A stretch of DNA of 64,000 nt from Caenorhabditis remanei (Eukaryota; Nematoda; Chromadorea; Rhabditida; Rhabditidae), in assembly GCF_010183535.1 (NCBI RefSeq), contig NC_071332.1:11470001-11534000 (forward strand), read 5' to 3'. The translations under genes were made by a program, and so were the position numbers. The notes under the pieces are model-generated. The model made no database searches, was not told the DNA's origin, and saw only the letters and a list, made by a program, of their open reading frames with translations. Shown one piece after another: positions 47,368 through 59,000 of this stretch (the stretch's first letter is position 1; the number at the start of each line of letters is the position of its first letter).

Positions 47368-48572
47368 TTATGAACTGACAATCACTGGACTAGTACTGGA
47401 CACCTCTCTTGGTTGACGAAGATCTCGTTTTATGTTGGAGTCGAAGATCAAAAGAATATAAGGAAGAGCGAGAGTCATCTGCAACGTTAGTTGTAAAATA
47501 ACAAACATCTCGTGAAATTTCAAATGCTAGTCTGTAAACCAAACAAAATTCTAATACCTTACCAAATCTGATGCCACGCTCAACAAGGAATATGAAATCT
47601 GTCCAAATCCATCAGGAAATATTTTGAATGTTACTTGTATTGCGTTTAAAATGTTCCAAAAAAGGATGCCGGAATAAACGAAACCGTAGGTTAAAGCTAT
47701 TCGCGTTAGTTTTTTGGATACATTGCTATCACTAATTGCTCCTGGAACATACAAATGGTTGCATTGCCGATTTTCACAACACGACTTACCATCAAACTTG
47801 TAGGCCGCAATCAATGGAACAGATATACTAAAACCAAATAAAAGTACAAAATAAACGCATGAGAAAATGTAAACTCCTGTCTGAAAACTGGTGGTGCCGA
47901 TGGGATGAAACGTGTAATACAAGGTGCCATTCACTAGATTCATTTGAGGACCACTTCCGAAAACCATTAGTTGAGGGATCCAACTGTAGAAGAAAAATAG
48001 TAAATGAATGGGAATGAAGAATCTCGTCCAGAACTATAGAAAATGCCTTTCAAAGTTTTTTCAGAATAAATAACAAACCTTTTCATAGTCATTAAAAAAC
48101 AAGATTGAAGAAATTCGATGAACACTCATAGATGCAGCTGAACAGAATTGCATATGGAAGAAAAAGTTCAGTAACAACGCTGAAAGATTCCATAACCATG
48201 GAATGTATGCGAGTAACACTTTGACATAAGCAGTTCCAAATGGAAATTCAGAAGAACGTAAGGAGATCCAAGTGTTCAGCCAACAAAATATGTTCTGTAA
48301 ATATCTTAAAATATATGAACAGATAAGTTGGGTGTATTCTATGACGATGTGTTTCATTTTCCACTACTGCTGATACTCACCGTCAATAAGTCGACTTGCA
48401 CTAATCTATAAAAAGAACTAGAATAATTTTTTGAACATCCGAGAAAAATGAGCATAAACGTCATAAGTACAACAGACGGTACACCATAAACCAATTGACA
48501 GATTGCTAATCTTGTTTTTGACGGAACTTCGGGTGAATCTTTCCATTGGAATGTAATTGTGTCGGCGGACAT
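47368..48572 (-). CDS. Srg/Srv-type serpentine chemoreceptor 2
   Basis: ATG at 48572 (MSADTITFQWKDSPEVPSKT). Motifs parallel copy 1: YGVPSVVLMTFMLIFLGCSK, SFYRLVQVDLLTNIFCWLNT, MQFCSAASMSVHRISSILFF, SKKLTRIALTYGFVYSGILF and MTLALPYILLIFDSNIKRDL, followed by a short Ser/Thr tail. It carries one additional small intron after IAAYKFDG compared with copies 1 and 3. An in-frame ATG upstream (48614) would add an unlikely extension. Confidence 0.85.
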
Positions 48573-48974
48573 GATATTCTTCAGGAATATGTGAGAAGAA
48601 TGAGTAAATTGCAACCGATATTGATGAAAAAGAGTAGGAGGAAGTTTTCAATGCGAAATATTTCGAATCGTTAGATGTTAGTAAGTAGTGATTAAATGGC
48701 GCATAACAACAGAACTCGTCATTGACTAGACAACCGATTATTGCAGGTTTTGATTTTGAACTAAAGCTTTCAAAAATTAGACCTAGACATTTTTATTATA
48801 AGTGTCTGAATAAAAAAAGGCGAGGAAGGTTTGAATAAGAGACTGACTTCAAATAGAAACAGCTGAAAACACGTAACTACGGAAAGTGATTGAATCAAAA
48901 TGTTATGAGTTCATAGAGAACAACGACACATTTTGATTAGGATAAGAATTGTAATTAAAAATCAAAGAATATCA

Positions 48975-50167
48975 TTATGAGCTGACAATCGCAGTTGTTA
49001 TCTTTGATGATTCCAGTGGATTACGAAGATCTCTTTTAATGTTCGAATCGTAGATTAAAAGAATGTAAGGGAGTGCAAGGGTCATCTGAAAATAAAGCCT
49101 TCGAGACGTAGAAGTTTATTTTCAGCAAGTTTTTCAGCAAGTTTTTTCGCATAACGAAATATCGTTTTTCATTGAAAATGTGTTACTCACCATATCCGAA
49201 GCAACACTTAACATGGCATACGAGGCATTTCCAAACCACTCCGGAAACAAGGAAAACAGTGATTGCAAAGTGTTTATGACGGTCCATGCCAATATTCCAG
49301 AATACACAAAACCATAAGTCAGAGCTATTCTCGTAAGTTTTCTCGAGAGTCCACTATCAGTAACTACATCTCGAAATCGGTACTTTGCAATCAAAGGAAC
49401 TGATATTCCTAATCCAACTAACGTAACAAAATAAACTACAGAAAATGTGAGAACTTGAACGTTAAAACTGTGAACACGAGCTGGATAAAAAGTGAAATAC
49501 AATGATCCATTTACAAGAGACATCTGTGGATATTCTCCAGGAATCTGAGGAAGACAACTGTATCCACAGAGAATCAGTGCGATAAGCATATAGTATCGAG
49601 ACCAGAACTAAAAATATATTCTCTCGGAGCTCTCAATTCAGACTACTCGCCTTCTCATAATGATTGAAAAACAGAATCGATGAGATTCTATGAACACTCA
49701 TCCAAGCAGCGGAACAAAACTGCAAATGCATGAAAAAGTTGAGTAAATAAGTAGAGAAATTCCACGTTCCAGGTAGTATGCTCTCGAAAAATTTGATGTA
49801 AGTGGTGCTCCATGCGAACTCGGAAGATCGGAGAGAGATCCACGTATTCAGCCAACAGATCAGATTCTAGAAAATTTGATTATTTTTTATAGAAATGTGT
49901 TATCCGCAAAATAGTTCGAAATACCACGTCCTGAAGTTCTCTCTAACTTTTCCCAGTAGGATTCATCACATTACTCACAGTCAATAAATCCACCTGCACC
50001 AATCGATAAAAAGAACTTGAATATTTTGGAGAACAACCCAGAAAAATGATTAAAAAGATCATGAGAACAATCGAAGGAACACCATAGATCAGCTGGATAA
50101 TTGTCATTAGTTCCTTGGCGATATTCACGGGAAGGTCAACCCAAAGAGAGGTTACTCCAGGTGACAT
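48975..50167 (-). CDS. Srg/Srv-type serpentine chemoreceptor 3
   Basis: ATG at 50167 (MSPGVTSLWVDLPVNIAKEL). It has YGVPSIVLMIFLIIFLGCSP, SFYRLVQVDLLTNLICWLNT, SAAWMSVHRISSILFFNHYE, FWSRYYMLIALI, CGYSCLPQIPGEYP, SRKLTRIALTYGFVYSGILA and MTLALPYILLIYDSNIKRDL. The final tail resembles that of copy 2 (AIVSS, VIVSS). The exon pattern is the same as copy 1. All three Srg/Srv copies are intact by reading. Confidence 0.85.
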
Positions 50168-50453
50168 TTTGAATAGAAATGAAAGCTTAGTAAAGAAGTT
50201 AAAGTGTAGTTTTTTAGTGCAATATATTAGGAATTTAAAAATTACAAAATGGCAATAACAAGTCACATAATTGCTAGGTGAATGACTAGACTACAGAAAG
50301 AATGTTCGACCTTTATGAGATCGGAATAATTCAATCGAGACGGGATATTTGAAGCCTATAGCTGAAAAAGCCAGACGGCAGAAAATATTGGATTTGGAAG
50401 AAAAAACATTAAACAGGTGGAAGTAACTTTAAAAAGATTGAAGAATATTCAAA

Positions 50454-51960
50454 TCAAGCTGAAAACAAAGAAATTGAGAGAATTGTTAAGACGGCCAACG
50501 ATGAAACTAGTGAAATAGAGGATTTCGTAGTTGTCTGAATAGTCGTGGTGTATTCTGCATCTCGGATACCTTCTGCAAAAAATAATCTATTGTCTTTTTC
50601 GTATAGGTCTGGATATTTTTCGAAACGAGGCAGAAACCAGGCAGAAACCAGGCAGAATTGGGTAGAAAAAAACACAAAAACCCACGAATCACATAATACT
50701 GCACAAAATACTGTCCATTTTGACCATTAGTTGACGAAATCTGAAAATTATCCCCAGTGAAGTTAGTACTCCAACCAGTTATCTGATTTGTTGGAGTAAT
50801 GGATTTCTGAGAGAATGAGAGTCCTTCGTGTTCTCCAATAGTGACTTGACCGTTTTTCGAAAGCGAGCCAACAATCTTTAAATATACTAAATCGTGGATA
50901 AATTGTTTTCTGACTTCCTTACATTAGCTCCTACAATTCCATTATACGCTGGATCTCTAGCTGTGTTAATTCTGATTGTTTCATCAGATTGATTGACTGG
51001 TTTCATGTAGAACCCAGTGGTAGTGAAAGGTTGAGTGGATGAATCGTTTGCATCGTCTGAAAATTACAGTTTAGCCCAATGTGCAACCCAAGTATTTTTT
51101 ACTTACAATATTCTGGAGTAATCTGGAAAGTTAGTGCACCGTAGTATTTGATATAAAATGCTCCGAGACTCAATGAGAATTTCTCAACATTCGGGAAGAA
51201 AACATTTCCAAAATCAGCAGTTGAAACAGGATTCGAAAATATGAAAGAATCTTCCTTTTCAGGTTCATCGGTGGGAATTCCGTTATAGAAATAGATAGAG
51301 GCATTGGATGGCTGAGCCCATGAACTGATTGTAGAAGATTTGAAAGGAGTTGATCCCATATATGAGTTGAGAAACAGAATAGTTTGATTTTCATTTGGAA
51401 GATCGAGAGATTGGGTCTTGTCGATGTCAATGACATGGAAGTTATTGACTGGAATGAATAATAATAAAGACTAGAAGGTATCAGTTTAATACAAATTGTA
51501 TATACAATCTCTACCTTGCAATTGTATTGTGGTACTGATATATATCATTCCAGTTAATCTCCTGATTTGTTCATTTGTCAAATTTGTTGTGACATATGCT
51601 AAAGTTTGAACTGAGAACGGCTGAATTTGACTGGTTGTGAGGAATGGTTTGCGATTTTTTAAATCCATAAATCTAAAAATTGTGAGTTTAGTACTGTAAG
51701 ATTTGGTGTGTATTCCAAGTTGTTCTTGAAGGAAAACATGATTATGTTACTTACGTTTGGTTTTGTTTATCCTCAGTTATCAAATGTATCTTGTTCAAAA
51801 TGTCAGCGTCATCACTTGTAGCAGAAACAAACACATCGTATGGGGCATGAGCATTGATGGGATTCTTCACATTTCCACCAAGAAAAGATTTCAAATCAAC
51901 TAGTTGCTGAGCATAGATACAGTTGAAAAGAGTTGGTAGAACAAGAAAAATGAATTTCAT
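50454..51960 (-). CDS. Secreted, probably GPI-anchored nematode family, member A
   Basis: About seven exons from ATG 51960. Signal peptide (MKFIFLVLPTLFNCIYAQ), then QLVDLKSFLGGNVKNPINAH and APYDVFVSATSDDADILNKI. The middle has SVQTLAYVTTNLTNEQI, MGSTPFKSSTISSWAQ and VEKFSLSLGAFYIKYYG. Then a Thr-rich segment FTTTGFYMKPV, VGANVKIVGSL and YFVQYYVI. The C-terminus ends in a hydrophobic tail (SISLVSSLAVLTILSISLFS) without charged residues, typical of GPI signals. I do not recognise a named domain; two further members occur at 52.7-54.1 and 62.2-63.8 kb with the same exon plan. The penultimate intron (after YYVI) contains a short tandem repeat. Confidence 0.75.
50631..50665. repeat. 11-bp tandem repeat (GGCAGAAACCA), about three units
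   Basis: Three adjacent units, the last diverging, inside an intron of member A of the secreted family. Little can be said beyond its likely origin by slippage. Confidence 0.7.
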
Positions 51961-52708
51961 TTTAAAAGACCAAAATGTTCAAAACAGACAGAGTAAAGGC
52001 TGGAATGATAAATGGTGACAATGATTCATGTGAGAGGGAAATAAATACTGGAGGTTAAAAACTCAAGTTATCAATATTTTTGGGTGTGGTAGCGTTGTTA
52101 AATTATAAAAATTTCAGAAAAGTCAGGTAGATGATTACTACAAAGTATTTTCAGAAAGCCAACGCCTCATCATTGTTTCCACAACTCTGACCATGTTTCA
52201 TGAAGTCCTCAAATCACCTTATTTAAATTTCTCAATCAAAAAAGGTTTATGTAGATTGCTGTCCTATCCTTTCTCTGCAACACATATTTTCCACAGAGTG
52301 ATGAGAAGTGACAACTGAACCCCCTAGAAGTTCACTTTCTAATAAAACTTATCTATTAAACTTATCGAATTCGAATAGTTTTCACAAAGTTTTTGATCTC
52401 CAGTTTATTCTGTTCATCACGTCATTGTTTGAACTTTTCTTATCAACTGAAAATATTCTGGCGGACTGTTATCAAAGTTTTCCTTTTCCTGAAACGAAAG
52501 TTCCGTGAAGAAATATGTCTGTTTATTTTTGATCGTGTCTCGTAGATGTGTGATGTTTCAAGTCACTATTCAAATAACTTTTATATGAAACGAAACGCCG
52601 ATTTCGAAATAAATTTATTTAGATTTAATAATAAGGAGACCATATTAAGAGTACAGGAGGTACTTATATACACGAGTAACTTAAATGTGCCCATCATAAA
52701 TCACTTAA
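51961..52708. other. Intergenic spacer between members A and B
   Basis: 748 bases between two minus-strand paralogs. No gene recognised. Confidence 0.4.
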
Positions 52709-54079
52709 TCAAGTGAAAAGTATCACAGAAACTAACACAACAGATAAACTTAAAACATCAGATCCTTTCGTCGTTGTCTCAATTGATCCTGGCGGCTGTT
52801 GTGTTGGAGCGTACGTTGACGATATTTCTTGGTCTTGGAGAATATAGTATTGTACGAAAAACTCCCCTCCTTCCGAGCTGTCAGAAGAAATAGTCAAGTT
52901 CTGTCCGATTTTATCCGTACTAACACCAAATATTTGATTGGCAGGTGTTGCAGACATTGCGACCTTTTGCACTCCATCGTTCTCTTGAACTGTTACTTTA
53001 GCGTTTTGTACTGGCAGAGAACCGATTATATTGGCACCAGTAGTTCCATTAAAACGAGTATCTCTCACACAGATAACAGTGAATGTAGAAGAAGTTTGAG
53101 TTCGAGATTTCATGTAGAGTCCTGTGGAAGTATAGCCAGTTGTCGTAGTAACTCCACTGTTGAAACCATAAAACGGTTGGATAAGAAAGTAGAAGTCCGA
53201 AGTGGTTTTGAAATAGAATGATCTGAGACTCACAGAGAACTTCTCGACAATTGGAATCATTCTGAAAAATACATAAATATTTCCAATTCTTATAGTGAAA
53301 CTTCAAAATGGCATGTACAGAGGAATTCATTAATTTTAGGTTAGTACTTACTGTGCAGGTCCGTTAATTGTTTCTATTGGATTAGCGAATATTTGAGAAT
53401 AAGGAACTTCTTCTTGATCTGTCGGTACTCCACTGTACAGTTTCACAGTTGAATCATTACTCTGACGCCACGTACTTATAGTAGAACTCTGGATTGGAGT
53501 CATTCCAGTGTTCGAATTCAAGAATACAATGGTACACGGATTACATATTAACAAACTAGTCCTGATGACTTGAGCTTCATCAACATCGTAGACTTTGAAA
53601 GTGAAATCTGAAGTTTCAACATAAATTTCTTTGTTTACTATTAGATTGCTCAGAAGTCAAACCTTTTGCTTGTTTTGCAGTGGTTATGTAGATGAATCCT
53701 TCCAATGCAGCCATTTGACTATCAGCTAATACTGAGGAGATGTAAGCAGTCGATTGAACTTGGAATGGGGTTAAAAGGCCGGATTTCGTGTCTGCTTTGG
53801 CATTTTTCAAGTCGTCAAGACTGAAAATTTTCTATTGAAAACACATATCGCAATAGCGAAACCTTACTTTTTCATCTGACCATCCTCTGTTTTGATATAA
53901 ATCTGTTTCAGAACGATACTTGTATCCATATGAGCAGAAACATATAGTGAATATGGTGGTGCGACATTGATTTTATTATCCACACTTCCTCCTTTGAATG
54001 TACTCAATTGAATGATTTGTTGAGCGTGGGAAAGTTGAAAAATAGTTGAAAAAATGAGTGCTCCGGCGAGAAGAAACAT
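52709..54079 (-). CDS. Secreted, probably GPI-anchored nematode family, member B
   Basis: About five exons from ATG 54079. Signal peptide (MFLLAGALIFSTIFQLSHAQ), then QIIQLSTFKGGSVDNKINVA and PPYSLYVSAHMDTSIVLKQI. Then FQVQSTAYISSVLADSQ, FLNSNTGMTPIQSSTISTW and a block starting VEKFSVSLRSFYFKTTSDFY. A Thr-rich segment (GVTTTTGYTSTGLYMK) follows, then TTGANIIGSL, EGGEFFVQYYILQDQEI and a C-terminal Thr linker before a hydrophobic tail (DVLSLSVVLVSVILF), consistent with GPI attachment. It carries one extra pair of cysteines (ICNPC) not seen in A. Exon junction phases match member A. No known domain. Confidence 0.75.
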
Positions 54080-55269
54080 GATGAAGTGAAGTTGGCAGAC
54101 TGAGAAATTGAAAGTGGAAGACTGATATGGAAAACTTTTTTGATGATTGATAAGAATTTGAGTCACCAAGTTTTTTTGGGTTATCGATGCAAAAATATTG
54201 TTTAATTGTGAATAAGCCGCCAAATGAATAGTAGGCAATGAATGAATAGGAAATTCAAGAGAGAAAATCAATTTCTAAATGCTGAATGGTGCCATAAAAA
54301 CCGTTTCATAAACAGTAAAAGAACAATAACTTGTTCAAACAAGAAATTCATGATTTGTGACAAGTTAGTTGTCATCTTTTCCAGGTTGTTGGCACACTGG
54401 TTCTATATGGAAATATAACGTCTCGAAAGAAGTTAAGGTTGCCATTTGAATTCAAAATATTTTCCGAAGCAAGCGTCCAATAAGTTCACCTGCCTTGACC
54501 CTGTGGAACTTTTCGATTAGAAAAAAGTTGACAAAAATAAATAATGGAAACAAGATACAGAAAAACAGCTGACCGAAAGCAGCAAAAAGATCTAGAAACA
54601 GTCAAACTACATTCACTTTCTCATGATTCTCACAGTCTTTTCATTCCAAAACTCACGTGTGCAACTCTCCTATGATAGTTACTTGAAGCTTTACTCATAC
54701 TATTTACTTGTAAATCAAACTCGAAAAGAAGAATAATATATGACATCCATACTATCATAAAAACCACACTAATACATACAAATACACTTGTGATTAGTCA
54801 CACGAAATGAGAGTTTGTCTTCAACATCCAGAGAAATGTGTAGCGTAGAAGAAACGCCATTCTGGGATAAGACATGTAAAGAAACGAGAGTTCAAATGGA
54901 TTCGAATAACTAGCAAGCAAGAACAGATAGTTGAGACGATACTGTACAACTGACTAGGGACCAGATGAACACTTTTTGAGCGTTATCTGTCATCTGAAAC
55001 AATTAATTTCGTTAGTGAAAAAAATCTCAACTTTCTGAAATCTTCAAAATTGGTGTATTTTCTTGAAATTTCTCACACGTCAACTACCTCGATCACATTT
55101 TAGCATTTGAAATTTTCAACGTAACCCCACTTTAATTTTTTTTTACTTATCTACGTATTAAATCTAGAGCAGATGAAATCTACTGATAAGAAATCCGTAT
55201 ATAAGAAAACGGGAATCGGTGAGAAAATTCAATTGAGTTCTCAACAACTCTTTCCAACCAACCAACACT
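54080..55269. other. Intergenic region upstream of the MSP gene
   Basis: 1.2 kb between divergent genes. Apart from the MSP promoter elements listed separately I see no feature. Confidence 0.4.
55144..55205 (+). promoter_or_regulatory. MSP promoter elements: GATA sites and TATA-like box
   Basis: An inverted GATA (ACTTATCT, 55145-55152) and a direct one (CTGATAAG, 55183-55190) are followed by GTATATAAG at 55197-55205, about 65 bases before the MSP start. Sperm-specific nematode genes are known to use GATA-type sites close to the start (ELT-1 acts on msp promoters). Assignment here is by position and word match only. Confidence 0.5.
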
Positions 55270-55702
55270 ATGGCCCAATCCGTCCCACCAGGAGACATCC
55301 AGACCCAGCCAGGAACCAAGATTGTCTTCAATGCCCCTTATGATGACAAGCACACCTACCACATCAAGGTGATCAACTCTTCGGCTCGTCGTATTGGGTA
55401 TGGAATCAAGACAACCAACATGAAGAGACTTGGAGTCGATCCACCATGTGGAGTTCTCGACCCAAAGGAAGCTGTTCTTTTGGCTGTGTCCTGTGATGCT
55501 TTTGCCTTCGGACAGGAGGTTTGTTCACTTGCAAACAAGTTGTCAGTTGCCTATTTTCCTCTTTCAGGACACCAACAATGACCGTATCACTGTCGAATGG
55601 ACCAACACTCCAGATGGTGCTGCCAAGCAGTTCCGTCGTGAATGGTTCCAAGGAGATGGAATGGTCCGTCGTAAGAACTTGCCGATCGAGTACAACCCAT
55701 GA
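55270..55702 (+). CDS. Major sperm protein (MSP)
   Basis: Two exons (55270-55518 and 55568-55702) encode exactly 127 residues, the canonical MSP length. The protein begins [20 protein letters not shown] and includes [40 protein letters not shown] and [23 protein letters not shown] forms filaments that drive amoeboid sperm movement and is released as an oocyte maturation signal. msp genes are multicopy in Caenorhabditis and usually intronless or with a single intron; here one short intron (49 nt) follows FGQE. An AATAAA at 55726-55731 lies 24 bases after the stop. Only one copy is in the window. Confidence 0.97.
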
Positions 55703-56079
55703 TCCCTTTATCATCTTCAGCGAGAAATAAACGTAGTTTGGTTTTATTGTCTCTGTTCTTTTTTGTTTAGGATATGTTTTTTGCCGTACAAGTATATGTA
55801 GGGTCTTACGGGTTTGACAAAGTTTCATTATCCGCTGAAAAAATCGCAATCATTTACCGTAACTTACCCGAAACGGGGAGTCAGGTCTGGCTATTGTCAT
55901 GGTATTCTAACAAAAACAACAAACAACATCAAAACTGACAAAATTATTAATTTATTTGTAAAGCTTATATTGTACATTAAGAGAGATCAAAACTTAGCAC
56001 GACCTATTTAATATGCAAATAGATAGACACAAAGATAATGGAGATAGTTATAGACTTATATCAAGCTGCCTGAAAATGA

Positions 56080-59000
56080 TTAGGAACTTGGAAGTCCTTC
56101 GATTGCAGTTTCAAATTTGAAATCTTCTGGAAAGAGTTCAGCAGCCTTTGGATACAATAATTTGTATGTTTGGCGAATGGTCACTTCAGCAGCTCCGGCA
56201 ATGTCACCGATTTCTTTGGCAGTTCTTTTCTCAGCAGATGCTTGAGAAGCCATGTAGATTGCGGCGGCTGCGATTGATATTGGAGAGCGACTGAAAGCAA
56301 ATACATTCTCTAGTTTTTCAAAAACAGAAAGTTTAAAGAGAATAAAATATTAGGTTGGCAAGAAAGTTTTTGTGCATGTTTTGTTTTGAATGCTGTCAGA
56401 TAAATTACAAGAATCAAAACCAACTACGCATACCATTTGTTAGATAAACTCTCTGTGATTCTGATAGCAGTCAGAAATTACCCCCGACACTTCTCTTCTG
56501 TAAGAGTCATGCCTATCTTTATTCTTGACCGACAACTCTTACAGCAATATTTTTATTTCCGCTTTCCATCTAATACCAAAATTTCTAAATTTGTGCAACC
56601 AACAGGAAAAGTTTACAAGGATGAATTCTTCTTTTGGCACACTATTAGTAATTAAGTTTCCAACTTTGAGAAATGCGATTTTTCTGTGGTCGAAGTACCA
56701 CGTACTAAAAGTGCATATGAATAGGATTTGTACATGCTGTGAGCTGTAGAAGGAGAGTTTTTATCTCAATCTTCCTGTGAATTATCAATGATAATCACTA
56801 CTACTTATAACACAATCGGAAACTTTTTGAAATGTGTCGGCAAGAATAAAAAAATAGACATTGAATAGGCATATTTTGGCCAAGATCCGCGTTCAGTGAA
56901 GGATAGACCTGCGGCTTCGAATTCTCTCTCCTCTTTCAAACTTCAATCGACCTAACCAATTGGGTATCACTGATAGAGAGTGGGTATTGCACACAAACTT
57001 CCCCAGGGAAACCCACCGACTTGGCGTTGATCAAACGCTGGTAGACATCATCAAAAGGGAATCATACTCAAAGAAAATAATGAACCTAATGTGGAGGACC
57101 CAAAACAACGTATATGATTGGAAAATGTGAAACAATAATCTTCTACTTCTGTTCTTTTTGTGTGCAAAAAATCAAAACTATACGTGAGTCTTCAGCTCCA
57201 CACGGTCAAAAAGTCTGCCACCTCCATAATGTCGCATATCCGCTAGTTGCATACCCGACAAAATATTTTCTCACCTAATATTGGAAAATAGTTTTTAATC
57301 AAGCAAATTAGAGCTCGGACCTTCTTCTAACGAATTACTATAAGTTCGGGGTAATTCAGCGCTCTGCCGCTGAACAGGACTTCGATACTTGAAGTCAAGT
57401 CGAAAAATGGGTGGAAGCCTATTTTGCCTCGAAACAACCGGAGCTCTGCCAGGACGGTATCGGGAACATATCCAGTAAATTGGAGACAGTTGTGGACTAA
57501 GATGGTTACTATGTTTGGTATTTGGTATGCTTCCTGTTTGAGTAAAAATAACTTGAATCATGCACAAAAACTTTCTTGCCAACCTAATAAAATAAGATTT
57601 TAAATTTTAAAGTTCTATTCACCCCGCGACTAAATCCATATCAACGGCTCTCTTTGCAATCCTCGTAGCAGCTGCTTGAATCGAGTTCGGCAAATACAAG
57701 TTTCCACAGAATCTCGACATAAAATCGGCAGATGTGACATGTTCAAGATTTGTGCTCGAGTTCCGAACTATAATTTTGAAGCACCTTCCAATTTCTTTTT
57801 TCGAGACACGAGATATGGCACAAATTTCTTTGAATGTACGTGGAACTCCGTCTTGTCGACAAGCAATATACAGACAGGCAGCTGCTTGTGCTTCGATATT
57901 CTTTCCACGAAGAACACCACTATCGAGAACTTCTTTGAACATTCGGAATGCACTTTCCTGCAAGATTGACCGATTAAATAAATCCAAAACTTAGGAATTT
58001 CGAGCTAAAATTTTCAATTTGTTTAATTCCAAGTTACAGTACGAAATTCAAGATGGAAAAGGATGCTGAGATTCAAACTGACAGTTGGGAAGACTAGAGT
58101 TGAATAATAGTTTGAATCAACAAGCGGCTTCTTTTTGAAGTTTGGGCGAATAAATTATGACTCGGTCACTTCTTTGTCCTGTCTTCTTTGCCTCTGTTTT
58201 AACTTTTTCTAATGGAAACATTTCGTCTTACTGGGGTTTCTAACTTTCGTCATCATTCTAACACTGAATATCCACAGCGTTATTTTTTGTCTATTTTAAT
58301 GAAGTCATAACTTCTCAAGCCAGTTTGGTTCTATAGAACTCTTTTTAAAAGAAGAATAAGCTGAGAGCATATTTTCTAGAAGCTCTATCCACAGCTATCA
58401 AATCTTCCAATCTAGTGCGAGAGAAAACATTTTCCAATTCAATTTCCTTTATACCAACACCACATGCCATCCGCCTCCTTCTCTCTACCCTCTCAGGTCA
58501 ATCCATCTTTCTCATCGACCCTGTACACACGTCATTCGTTGTCTGTGAAGACAAACCCTTCTGTTCTCACTTTTTTACGCTCTCAAAAATTCTGTTGCTC
58601 ACCCTTTTTGGTGTTTCGTTTAAAATTCCGATTTCAATGTTCCTAATTGATCTGAATTAAAAATCAGAGCTAAATTCCCAGGTATTAGTTATTTCGCTAC
58701 AAAAAGAATCATGCCTACTCGAATAGAAACTTCAAAATTGTGGTCTCGTGAGTTTTTCTTCCCAACGGCAAATATACTGACCTTAATCTCAGCTCGATCG
58801 ATATACGAAATGCAAATGGGATGTTTTATCTAACCTTTCTATTGCACAACCACTGTCCCCCTTACATTTCTTTTTTCCAACTCTTTTCTCTGCCTCTGCA
58901 CTTTAATTTCAATCGTTTCAAATTTCACAATTCATCATCACAACGGCCAAATTTCAGAATGCAATCTTCACTTCCTCACAGTATACAAACTTTCGAAATT

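Noticed and set aside
57295..57582. Minus-strand 95-codon frame in TFIIB intron 3
   Set aside because: Lies within the mariner and is antisense to its decayed transposase; no resemblance to any protein.
58821..58958. Upstream extension of the nested TFIIB-intron gene to an earlier ATG
   Set aside because: The extra 46 residues are low-complexity and the TTTCAG directly before 58959 indicates the mRNA starts there.
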